From a bacterium M00.F.Ca.ET.205.01.1.1 (GTDB lineage: Bacteria > Pseudomonadota > Alphaproteobacteria > Rhizobiales > Rhizobiaceae), in NCBI GenBank assembly GCA_004791255.1, contig SRUQ01000008.1:62001-126000 (forward strand): DNA of 64,000 nt, read 5' to 3'. Both the position numbers and the translations under genes were made by a program. Positions 15,292-22,745 of the stretch are shown here, piece after piece. The notes under the pieces were generated by a model. It did not search any database. It saw only the letters and a program-made list of their open reading frames with translations, and was not told where the DNA came from. Position 1 is the stretch's first letter, and each line of letters starts with the position of its first letter.

Positions 15292-15699
15292 GGGTCGTCT
15301 CCATGACGGGCGCCGGGAGACCTCTCCCAGGCCTTAACCCGTCACGGAACCTGATCCGAACTTTCACTCTCCCGGTGTCGCCGCGCAAAAAAGCGCATCC
15401 AGACAACACGCACGCTGGAGTGGCTATATCGCGGCGTTTTCACAGCGCCACTTAACCGCGACATCTGTCCGATTGCACGCTACGGCTGGAGGAGCTGATT
15501 TCCAGCGGCAAGCAAGCAGAAAACACAACAACGCTGTTCCGCGAACTGCCGTTCGGAAGAGGCAACCGGCGTCTCGCCTAAGCGCGCTTCGACCTATTTG
15601 CACGACACTACGCGCTGGACTACGCGTCTCCGATTTTATCTTTCTGTAATTGGCATGACCGATTTAACCTCCTGGAGCCAAGCAACGAGGAGAAGGGCA
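15292..15699. promoter_or_regulatory. divergent regulatory region between DUF932 and the putative RDF gene
   Basis: About 400 bases without a supported gene separate the minus-strand maintenance module from the plus-strand excision-factor gene. It must carry at least the DUF932 promoter and probably that of the RDF gene. No operator could be identified with confidence. Confidence 0.45.
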
Positions 15700-15996
15700 A
15701 TGAGTGGCATTAACGAAACCGCCATCAAGCGAACGATCCGTCGCAAGCAACTGCGCGAAATTGTCCCGCTGGCCGACTCCACTATTTATGAAATGGAACA
15801 ACGCGGGCAATTTCCGCGACGTTTTGCTCTCACCCCTCGTTGCGTCGTGTGGGATCTGGCCGAGGTTGAAACCTGGCTCCATGCGCGCAGGGCAGCACCA
15901 ATTCCCCGAGCCAGCCCTCCAGATGTGCGTTTGAGAAAGACCGCTCCTGTCAAAGCGCTGGATCGGGCTCAAAGACCGTCATCATCGGGGGCATAA
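15700..15996 (+). CDS. AlpA-type excisionase / recombination directionality factor candidate
   Basis: The 98-residue protein starts MSGINETAIKRTIRRKQLRE at 15700, with GAGGAGAAGGG upstream. The winged helix-turn-helix of AlpA/excisionase proteins is clear: LADSTIYEMEQRGQFPRRF, then CVVWDLAEVETWLHARR. A small AlpA-like protein beside a tyrosine recombinase is the usual arrangement for a directionality factor that binds attachment-site DNA and favours excision. By position it would be the RdfG-type partner of the neighbouring integrase. Its last 47 bases overlap the 3' end of the integrase gene on the opposite strand. Confidence 0.75.
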   Translation: MSGINETAIKRTIRRKQLREIVPLADSTIYEMEQRGQFPRRFALTPRCVVWDLAEVETWLHARRAAPIPRASPPDVRLRKTAPVKALDRAQRPSSSGA

Positions 15997-17206
15997 GGAC
16001 GACGGGGCGCTTCCTTCCCTCAACCCAGGCCTCCACTACATCGGACCACTCTTGCATCATGTGGCGGCGCTGAACCTCGTATTCCGCCTTGTTGTAGACT
16101 CCACGGGAAGAGCGGCCGTCCTCATGGGCGAGGCATTTCTCGATCCAGTCGCTGTTGAACCCTAGCTCATTCAAAAGCGTGGAGCCGGTGCGCCGAAGAT
16201 CGTGCACAGTGAACGGCTCAAGCGGCAGACCCTCGTTCTTCGCCTGTTCGGCGACCGCATAAGTCACGCGATTGAAGGTTGCCCGCGACATTGGCGCATC
16301 CGCGTCGTAGCGCGACGGCAGTACGAAACGCGAGTTCCCCGAGCAAGTCTTGAGCGCAATGAAGATGTCGAGAGCTTGGCGTGACAAATAGACATTGAGG
16401 GCCTTCGATCGCTTCATCCGTTCCTTGGGGATGCTCCAGACCGCGTTTTCGAAGTCAACCTCGTCCCAGATTGCATCCTGAAGCTCGCTCTTTCGCACCA
16501 TCGTGAGCAGGATGAGGCGAAGGCCGAGACGAATGGTGGGCAGAGTGGCGACCCTCTCCAGCATCTTCAGCATGACGCGGATTTCAGTTGGAGAGAGCGA
16601 GCGATCCCTCGGAACGAAGTTTGCGATCGATGCCGGCCCGACGTCATCGGCTGGATTGGACACCTTCTCGCCATGGAGAATGGCAAAGGCATAAATCTGT
16701 TTGAGAATGTCGCGGACATGGATTGCCGTTGCCGGTGCTCCGCGCTCGACGATCTTGCCACACAAGGCGCGAAGGTCGTCTGGTGTAATTTCAGTCAGCA
16801 GCCGATTGCGCCACTCCGGCAGGAGCTCGCGCTCGAAAATTGACCGGCGCATCGATCGAGTGCTGTCCGCCATTGGCGCCAAAGTCAGCCATTTGTCTCC
16901 AAACTGGCCAAAGTTCTTGGCTTCTTTCAGCCGCCGTTTGTCTCGTTGCTTCTCGATGGCAGGAGAGCGGCCCTCCCTGATCGCTCGGCGGGCATCAAGG
17001 CATTTCTCGCGCGCCTGGAGGAGAGAGATTCCATCGCGGCCGTATTTGCCGAGATAGACGGTCTCCCTCCGGCCGTTGAGCCTGTAGTCCAGACGAAACG
17101 AGATCGTTCCACTAGGCATAACGCGGACATACATGCCGTCACGGTCCGCAACCTTGTAGATTTTCTGTTTTATTTTCAATGCCTTGAGAGCGGCGTCCGT
17201 CAGCAT
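15950..17206 (-). CDS. tyrosine recombinase (integrase) of a guaA-targeting ICE, IntG-like
   Basis: The 418-residue protein has an N-terminal arm-binding DUF4102-type domain (MLTDAALKALKIKQK, then GMYVRVMPSGTISFRL), a core-binding region, and a C-terminal catalytic domain. Catalytic residues visible are Arg in LTMVRKSELQDA, Lys in IPKERMKRSKAL, H-x-x-R in VHDLRRTG, His in CLAHEDG and the nucleophile Tyr in RGVYNKAEY. The gene lies 293 bases from the 3' end of guaA. Elements integrating at guaA are known, and one recombinase (IntG) of tripartite Mesorhizobium ICEs uses this site. Identity with IntG is inferred from position and family only. Confidence 0.9.
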   Translation of the reverse strand: MLTDAALKALKIKQKIYKVADRDGMYVRVMPSGTISFRLDYRLNGRRETVYLGKYGRDGISLLQAREKCLDARRAIREGRSPAIEKQRDKRRLKEAKNFGQFGDKWLTLAPMADSTRSMRRSIFERELLPEWRNRLLTEITPDDLRALCGKIVERGAPATAIHVRDILKQIYAFAILHGEKVSNPADDVGPASIANFVPRDRSLSPTEIRVMLKMLERVATLPTIRLGLRLILLTMVRKSELQDAIWDEVDFENAVWSIPKERMKRSKALNVYLSRQALDIFIALKTCSGNSRFVLPSRYDADAPMSRATFNRVTYAVAEQAKNEGLPLEPFTVHDLRRTGSTLLNELGFNSDWIEKCLAHEDGRSSRGVYNKAEYEVQRRHMMQEWSDVVEAWVEGRKRPVVLMPPMMTVFEPDPAL

Positions 17207-17221
17207 CCCGACTGCCTTTCC

Positions 17222-17334
17222 AAAAGTACCGTCACCGGGTTTTTGAGAGCTATCAGCGGAAATACCGTTGACTTTTCAGATGCTTAGTCTGAAAAAAGTA
17301 CCGTCATCAGCTCTCTATGGCATGACGGTACTTT
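17222..17334. repeat. three AAAGTACCGTCA elements, probable integrase arm-binding sites
   Basis: AAAAGTACCGTCA occurs at 17222-17234 and AAAGTACCGTCAT at 17295-17307. The exact reverse complement ATGACGGTACTTT is at 17322-17334, forming a 13+13 inverted repeat with a 14-base spacer. All three lie between the integrase start and guaA. This is where arm-type binding sites of a tyrosine recombinase and its directionality factor are expected. They could alternatively be operators of the integrase promoter. Confidence 0.6.
17273..17295. repeat. short hairpin in the attachment region
   Basis: TTTTCAGA (17273-17280) pairs with TCTGAAAA (17288-17295) around a 7-base loop. It overlaps the start of the second arm-type repeat. 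It may be a structural part of the attachment site or a weak terminator. Confidence 0.4.
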
Positions 17335-17489
17335 CAAAAATTCATCGTGGCAATATGGCGGAGGGCCGTCAGCCAGTCCGCCGAAGCCAAAAGATGCACG
17401 CCGATAGACAGCGAAAGCTGTCGGCGAAAAGTATTTTTAATTTCAGAGGGTTAGGTCGAATTCCGGCGCAAATTCGGCGGCTTTCGGAT

Positions 17490-17530
17490 GGGCATGAATC
17501 ATTCCCACTCGATCGTCCCAGGCGGCTTCG
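17490..17530. other. putative attachment site at the guaA 3' end (island/chromosome junction)
   Basis: Island-type genes stop and housekeeping genes begin at the guaA 3' end. The integrase and its repeats lie immediately outside the gene, and guaA itself is intact. This fits site-specific insertion that regenerates the guaA terminus. The exact core cannot be defined because the other end of the element, which should carry the duplicated core, is outside the window. Confidence 0.55.
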
Positions 17531-19061
17531 AGGTCACGTCGTAGACGACGCGGTTGATGCCTTTGACTTCGTTGATGATGCGTGTGGCGGCGGCGGCGAG
17601 GAAATTCATGTCGTAGTGGTAGAAGTCGGCGGTCATGCCGTCGACCGAGGTGACGGCGCGCAGCGCGCAGACGAATTCGTAGGTGCGGCCGTCGCCCATC
17701 ACGCCGACGGTCTGCACGGGAAGCAGCACGGCGAAAGCCTGCCAGATGGCGTCGTAGAGGCCGGCCTTGCGGATTTCGTCGAGATAGATGGCGTCGGCCT
17801 CGCGCAGGATTTCGAGCTTCTCGCGAGAAATGCCGCCGGGGCAGCGGATGGCGAGGCCCGGACCCGGGAATGGATGGCGACCAATGAAGCTTTCGGGCAG
17901 GCCGAGCTCCTTGCCGAGCGCCCTCACCTCGTCCTTGAACAGTTCGCGCAGCGGCTCGACCAGCTGCATGTTCATGCGCTCGGGCAGGCCGCCGACATTG
18001 TGGTGCGACTTGATCGTCACCGAGGGGCCGCCGGTGAAGGACACGCTTTCGATGACGTCGGGATAGAGCGTGCCCTGGGCCAGGAAATCGGCGCCGCCGA
18101 GTTTCTTCGCCTCTTCCTCGAACACTTCGATGAACAGCCGGCCGATGGTCTTGCGCTTTTTCTCGGGGTCGGACTCGCCTTCCAGCCGCGAGATGAACTT
18201 GTCCGAGGCATCGACCAGGATCAGCGGCAGATTGTAGTGCTGGCGGAACATCGCCACCACGCCCGCCGCCTCGTCCTTGCGCATCAGGCCGTGGTCGACA
18301 AGGATGCAGGTCAGCTGGTCGCCGACCGCCTCGTGGATGAGGAGTGCCGCGACGGAGGAATCGACGCCGCCCGACAGCGCGCAGATGACCTTGCCCTTGC
18401 CGACCTGCTTGCGGATCGCCTCGACCGCGTGCTCGCGATAGGCGCGCATCGTCCAGTCGCCCTCGATGCCGGCGATGTTGTGGACGAAGTTCCTCAACAG
18501 CCTGGCGCCATCAGGCGTGTGCACCACCTCCGGGTGGAACATGATGCCGTACATCTTGCGCTCGACATTGCCGAAGATGGCGAAGGGCGAGCCTTCCGAC
18601 TTGCCGAACACCTCAAAACCCTTGGGCAGCGAGATGACGCGGTCGCCGTGACTCATCCACACCTGGTGGCGCTGGCCGGTTGCCCACAGGCCTTCGAACA
18701 GCGGGCTCTCCTTCTCGATCTCGACGAAGGCGCGGCCGAACTCGCGATGGTTGGAGCTTTCGGCGACGCCGCCCATCTGCACGCACATGGCCATCTGGCC
18801 GTAGCAGATGCCGAGCACCGGAACGCCGGCGTCGAAGACGATCTGCGGCGCGCGCGGGCTGCCTATGTCGGATGTCGAGGCCGGGCCGCCCGACAGGATC
18901 ACCGCTTTCGGATTGATGCGCTTGAACGCAGCTTCGGCCGATTGGAACGGCACGATCTCGGAAAACACGCCGGCTTCGCGGATGCGGCGGGCGATGAGCT
19001 GCGTAAACTGGCTGCCGAAATCGACAATCAGGACGGTGTCTGGATGATTGGCTGTTGTCAT
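17499..19061 (-). CDS. guaA: GMP synthase (glutamine-hydrolysing)
   Basis: The 520-residue enzyme converts XMP to GMP in purine synthesis. The N-terminal amidotransferase domain has VDFGSQFTQLIARRIRE, the nucleophile Cys in LGICYGQMAM and the His/Glu in MFHPEVVHT. The ATP-pyrophosphatase domain has the P-loop ALSGGVDSSVAA. The C-terminal dimerisation domain ends KPPGTIEWE, the normal terminus. The length is as usual for the family. The gene is complete, so integration of the neighbouring element has restored its last codons. It is followed upstream on the same strand by a nucleosidase and a thioesterase gene, but spacing does not require an operon. Confidence 0.98.
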   Translation of the reverse strand: MTTANHPDTVLIVDFGSQFTQLIARRIREAGVFSEIVPFQSAEAAFKRINPKAVILSGGPASTSDIGSPRAPQIVFDAGVPVLGICYGQMAMCVQMGGVAESSNHREFGRAFVEIEKESPLFEGLWATGQRHQVWMSHGDRVISLPKGFEVFGKSEGSPFAIFGNVERKMYGIMFHPEVVHTPDGARLLRNFVHNIAGIEGDWTMRAYREHAVEAIRKQVGKGKVICALSGGVDSSVAALLIHEAVGDQLTCILVDHGLMRKDEAAGVVAMFRQHYNLPLILVDASDKFISRLEGESDPEKKRKTIGRLFIEVFEEEAKKLGGADFLAQGTLYPDVIESVSFTGGPSVTIKSHHNVGGLPERMNMQLVEPLRELFKDEVRALGKELGLPESFIGRHPFPGPGLAIRCPGGISREKLEILREADAIYLDEIRKAGLYDAIWQAFAVLLPVQTVGVMGDGRTYEFVCALRAVTSVDGMTADFYHYDMNFLAAAATRIINEVKGINRVVYDVTSKPPGTIEWE

Positions 19062-19116
19062 GGCGAGCGTTTAGAGAAAGAAACGAGTCGACGCAATGGG
19101 TTGCGTGGCCTGACCT

Positions 19117-19782
19117 TTAAGCCGAGCTCGCATCTTTTTGGGGCGAATCCGCCCGAAGCAGACCGCCGCCGATCGCCTGTTCGAGCTGCATGACGGCGTC
19201 CGCCAGTTTCTCGTCGATGACGTGCAGATACTCGGTCCAGTCGCCGACGTGCCTCAGATCGGCCGCGCCATCCGAAATGCCGCGAAGGCCGATGAGCGGG
19301 ATATCGAACAACTGGCAGGCGCGGAGGCAGGCGAAGGTCTCCATGTCGACCATGTCGGCGGCAATGGCGTCATAGGCCGCGCCGGTGATGATCGCGCCGC
19401 CGGTCGACAGGGTCGCCTCCCTGATTTCAGGGAGGCGCAACGGCAGCGGCACCGTCACCGGCAGGTCGAGGAACGGCGTAGCACCCTTCTCGAAGCCAAG
19501 CGGCGAGGCGTCGATGTCGCGATAGCTGACCGATACGGCCTGGTAGATTTCGGTCTGCTCCAGGGTCCGGCTGCCGGCGGAGCCAAGCGAGACGATAAGG
19601 TCAGGCAGCGCCTTTTGCGACTTCAGCCAGGACAGTTCGGAGCCCAGCCTGACGCCGGCTTCGACCGGCCCGACTCCGGTCATCAGCGGCGTGAACAGCC
19701 GTTTGAGATGTGGACCGTATTCGGCCTGAGCGGCCATGACGAAGAGGACGTTCTTGTCACCAATGCGCACGACATTGCTCAT
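19117..19782 (-). CDS. mtnN: 5'-methylthioadenosine/S-adenosylhomocysteine nucleosidase family protein
   Basis: The 221-residue protein has the phosphorylase/nucleosidase fold: TGVGPVEAGVRLGSEL, LIVSLGSAGSRTL, VSVSYRDIDASPLG, the substrate-binding VDMETFACLRACQ with M-E for ribose, and GLRGISDGA with the catalytic Asp. The enzyme hydrolyses MTA and SAH to adenine and the thiosugar, in the methyl cycle and methionine salvage. It lies four bases from the thioesterase gene upstream, so the pair is probably cotranscribed. The C-terminus is slightly extended relative to E. coli. Confidence 0.85.
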   Translation of the reverse strand: MSNVVRIGDKNVLFVMAAQAEYGPHLKRLFTPLMTGVGPVEAGVRLGSELSWLKSQKALPDLIVSLGSAGSRTLEQTEIYQAVSVSYRDIDASPLGFEKGATPFLDLPVTVPLPLRLPEIREATLSTGGAIITGAAYDAIAADMVDMETFACLRACQLFDIPLIGLRGISDGAADLRHVGDWTEYLHVIDEKLADAVMQLEQAIGGGLLRADSPQKDASSA

Positions 19783-19786
19783 CGGA

Positions 19787-20245
19787 TCACCCTGCTATGC
19801 CATCGCGCCCGACCACCGTCATCATCGTCCCGGTCATGGTGGCGATCAGCTTGGCCTCGCCGTCGGCGGTGAAGGCATAGGCCTGGCCGTCGGCAACGAT
19901 GATGGTGCGGCCGGGCTTGGTCACCGAGCCTCGAAACAGGAAGCGCTCGCCCCTGCCCGGCGCCAGCAGATTGACCTTGAATTCGATGGTCAGCACGCTG
20001 GAGCTTTCCGGCATCAGCGAGAACGCCGCGTAGCCGCAGGCCGAGTCCAGCGCGGTCGAGATGACGCCGGCATGCAGGAAGCCGTGCTGCTGGGTGAGCG
20101 CCGCCGAATAGGGCATCTCGATCTCGATGATGCCTGGGGTCACCAGCGTCAGCTCGGCGCCGATCGTCGCCATCGCCTGCTGGCGCGCGAAGGACGCCCT
20201 GACGCGATCCTCATAGTCGGGAGCGGGTACGATCTTTGCTGCCAT
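19787..20245 (-). CDS. PaaI-family hotdog-fold thioesterase
   Basis: The 152-residue protein has the hotdog signature QQHGFLHAGVISTALDSACG, followed by FSLMPESSSVLTIEFKVN and FLFRGSVTKPGRTIIVADG. In this family the Asp after the HGG-like turn and the helix DSACGYAA form the active site for acyl-CoA hydrolysis. The natural substrate cannot be read from sequence. It directly precedes the nucleosidase gene on the same strand. Confidence 0.8.
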   Translation of the reverse strand: MAAKIVPAPDYEDRVRASFARQQAMATIGAELTLVTPGIIEIEMPYSAALTQQHGFLHAGVISTALDSACGYAAFSLMPESSSVLTIEFKVNLLAPGRGERFLFRGSVTKPGRTIIVADGQAYAFTADGEAKLIATMTGTMMTVVGRDGIAG

Positions 20246-20376
20246 GGCCGTTGCCTTCCCATTTGCCGGGAAAGCTTATTGCAGAGGCCGGCAGTGCAGG
20301 CAATCGTCTATTGCTGCACTGCAGCAATTTCACCCCGGCGCGCTTGCCGGCACCGTCGCCTTCCGCGCAGCCCCAC

Positions 20377-21666
20377 TCAAGCGGTTTTGCGCAGCGCACA
20401 GACGTAGAAACCGTCGGTGCCGCTCAGCGCCGGCGACAGGCAGATGCCGCCCAAGGCGCCGATCCGCATGGCGTCCGCATGACCCGGGAAATGGCTGTCC
20501 CAGAGGCGGCGATGATCAATCGGCTCAAAGCCGCCGCTGCGCGCAAGAAACGCGGCGACCTGGTCGCCATTTTCCTCGTCGAACACCGAACAGGTGATGT
20601 AGACCAGCAGCCCGCCCGGCTTGACGTAGCCGCTGGCGGTATCGAGGATCGCCTTCTGCTCGCCCTTGCGGGCGTCGAGTTGCCTTTGCGTCAGCCGCCA
20701 TTTGGCATCGGGGCGCCGCCGCCAGGTGCCGCTGCCGGTGCAGGGCGCGTCCACCAGGACGATATCCATGTGGCCGGCGAGCGGGGCGAGTTCGGCTGGT
20801 TTGGCGACGATCTGCACGTTGCGGTTTTCCGAGCGGCGGATGCGATCGAAGATCGGCGCCAGCCGCGCCTTTTCGGCATCGTGGGCGAAGACCTGGCCCC
20901 GGTTGTCCATCGCGGCCGACAGCGCCAGCGTCTTGCCGCCGGCACCGGCGCAGAAATCGAGCACCTGCATGCCAGGCTGCGCACCGGCAAGGGCGGCCGC
21001 TATCTGCGAGCCCTCGTCCTGAACCTCGAACCAGCCCTTCTGGAAGGCCGGCTCGGCTTGCACGTTGGGGTGCCGGCCATCGCCGTCGATCGGCGGAATG
21101 CGGATGCCGTGCGGCGCGATCCGGGCCGCACCGGCGCCGGCCTGCGCCAGTTCGGACAGGACCTTGGCGCGATCGGCCTGCAGCGTGTTGACCCTGATGT
21201 CGAGCGGCGGGCGGGTGGCAAGGGCGGCGCCCTCCTCGACCCAGGCCTCGCCAAAGGCGCGTTCGAAAAGCGGCTCGCACCAATCGGGTATGTCGGCCCG
21301 CACCGCGGGCGGCGCATCGGCCAACCGGCGGCCGGCGATTGTCTCAAGCTCCGTGGCACTCAGCAGCGGCGGCGCGAACTTGTCGCCGTCGAGCGCGCCG
21401 TTGAGCGATGGTGCGGTCTGGCCCCATTCGAGCAGCAGCGCGCCGAAACCGACCGCGCGCGGCGTGTCGCCATCCAGCAGCCAGCCGGCGGAACGCTTGC
21501 GGCGCAGCGCATCGTAGACGATGTTCCCGATCGCCGCCCGGTCGCCGCCGCCGGCGAAGCGGTGCGACAGCCCCCAGTCCTTCAGCGCATCGGCCACCGG
21601 CCGGTGACGCCGCCCAATGTCATCCAGCACTTCGATGGCCGCAGCCAGCCGTCCGCCCAGTCGCAT
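20377..21666 (-). CDS. rsmB: RsmB-family RNA (cytosine-5) methyltransferase
   Basis: The 429-residue protein has an N-terminal NusB-like region (ALKDWGLSHRFAGGGDRAA), then the methyltransferase. The SAM site is LDFCAGAGGKTLAL, motif IV is VDAPCTGSGTWRR and motif VI is VYITCSVFDEEN. The two catalytic Cys (PCTG and TCS) are both present, which defines m5C RNA methyltransferases. The target is probably 16S rRNA, but family members with tRNA targets exist. The gene stands alone, with 315 bases to aqpZ on the other side. Confidence 0.88.
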   Translation of the reverse strand: MRLGGRLAAAIEVLDDIGRRHRPVADALKDWGLSHRFAGGGDRAAIGNIVYDALRRKRSAGWLLDGDTPRAVGFGALLLEWGQTAPSLNGALDGDKFAPPLLSATELETIAGRRLADAPPAVRADIPDWCEPLFERAFGEAWVEEGAALATRPPLDIRVNTLQADRAKVLSELAQAGAGAARIAPHGIRIPPIDGDGRHPNVQAEPAFQKGWFEVQDEGSQIAAALAGAQPGMQVLDFCAGAGGKTLALSAAMDNRGQVFAHDAEKARLAPIFDRIRRSENRNVQIVAKPAELAPLAGHMDIVLVDAPCTGSGTWRRRPDAKWRLTQRQLDARKGEQKAILDTASGYVKPGGLLVYITCSVFDEENGDQVAAFLARSGGFEPIDHRRLWDSHFPGHADAMRIGALGGICLSPALSGTDGFYVCALRKTA

Positions 21667-21993
21667 TCGTCATTCCACCAAGTCGTACATTTGATCCCTG
21701 CCTGCTCTTAGAGCCTTTCGCGTCAGGATTGAACCCGTCTTGCGACGGCGAGGCAATCGCCGCCACAGCGCCGACAGCGCGACCGGCTGATCTTCGGCGG
21801 ATGAATGTCTCGAGCCCGCAAGAGCAGATCGGCCAAATAGATGCAAGCTCTCTAATGTTCATAAATTAGGCCAGCAAGCACGGGCCGCGCCGCAACTGGG
21901 CTGCTTTCCAAGTTTTTCGGTTGGGAATACTCTTGCCGCCATGATTCGCGGCGCAGAAAATTTGGACCGGCGGATCGCTACGTGGAGAGGGCA
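21667..21993. promoter_or_regulatory. divergent spacer between rsmB and aqpZ
   Basis: No gene is supported in this stretch. It must hold the rsmB and aqpZ promoters. A GGAGAGGG ribosome-binding site for aqpZ lies at its right end. Nothing else was recognised. Confidence 0.5.
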
Positions 21994-22671
21994 ATGAAGA
22001 CTTATCTGGCGGAAGTTCTAGGCACATTTCTGTTGGTGTTCATCGGCACGGCATCGGTGGTGACGGGTGGCTTCGGCGGCGCGCTGCCGCTCGGCCAGGA
22101 AGGCATCGGCCTCGCATTCGGCATCGGCCTGATCGCGGCGGCCTATGCGATCGGCCCGATTTCGGGCGCGCATCTCAATCCGGCGGTGACACTGGGCGTC
22201 TTTCTTGCCGGCCGGCTGCCGGCCAAGGATGTCATCCCCTACTGGATCGCCCAAATCATCGGCGCCATCATCGCCTCGCTGGCGCTGTGGATCATCGTTT
22301 CCGGCCAGACCGGCGGCCACACCGGCGGGTTCGGCGCCAATGGCTGGGAGGAGACGAAATGGGGCATGAGCTCGGCCTTCCTGTGGGAACTGATCGGCAC
22401 CTTCACCTTCGTCACCGTCATCCTCAGCGTTACCGCCGAAAAGCACTCGACGGCGTTTGCCGGCCTGGTCATCGGCCTGACGCTGGCGGGCATCCATTTC
22501 GCCATGATCCCGGTCACCGGCACTTCGGTCAATCCGGCGCGCTCGATCGGCCCGGCGCTGTTTACGGGCGGCGCGGCGCTCAGTCAGCTGTGGCTGTTCA
22601 TCGTCGCGCCGCTGATCGGCGGCGCCATTGCCGGGGTGGTCGCCAAGGCGCGCGTGTTCGAGAAAGACTGA
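21994..22671 (+). CDS. aqpZ: aquaporin Z-type water channel
   Basis: The 225-residue membrane protein starts MKTYLAEVLGTFLLVFIGT, with GGAGAGGG upstream. It has six membrane segments and the two NPA half-helices SGAHLNPAVTLG and GTSVNPARSIGPA. The selectivity-filter residues look like AqpZ (His in GIHFAMIPVTG, Arg after the second NPA), so it should pass water rather than glycerol. It acts in the inner membrane in osmotic adjustment. It is followed by a strong bidirectional terminator shared with katG. Confidence 0.93.
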   Translation: MKTYLAEVLGTFLLVFIGTASVVTGGFGGALPLGQEGIGLAFGIGLIAAAYAIGPISGAHLNPAVTLGVFLAGRLPAKDVIPYWIAQIIGAIIASLALWIIVSGQTGGHTGGFGANGWEETKWGMSSAFLWELIGTFTFVTVILSVTAEKHSTAFAGLVIGLTLAGIHFAMIPVTGTSVNPARSIGPALFTGGAALSQLWLFIVAPLIGGAIAGVVAKARVFEKD

Positions 22672-22692
22672 GCTTTCGACAGCCTGACATGC

Positions 22693-22724
22693 AAAAGGCG
22701 CGGGTCTGGCCCGCGCCTTTTTTG
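22693..22724. terminator. bidirectional intrinsic terminator between aqpZ and katG
   Basis: AAAAGGCGCGGG (22693-22704) pairs with CCCGCGCCTTTT (22710-22721) around a 5-base loop. T runs on both sides suit termination of both convergent genes. Confidence 0.88.
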
Positions 22725-22745
22725 TTGGATCAAGCTTCGCCTGGA

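Noticed and set aside
17268..19193. Long plus-strand frame of 641 codons over guaA
   Set aside because: It is antisense to a complete, well-conserved guaA. Its composition is that of a high-GC shadow frame and shows no domain.
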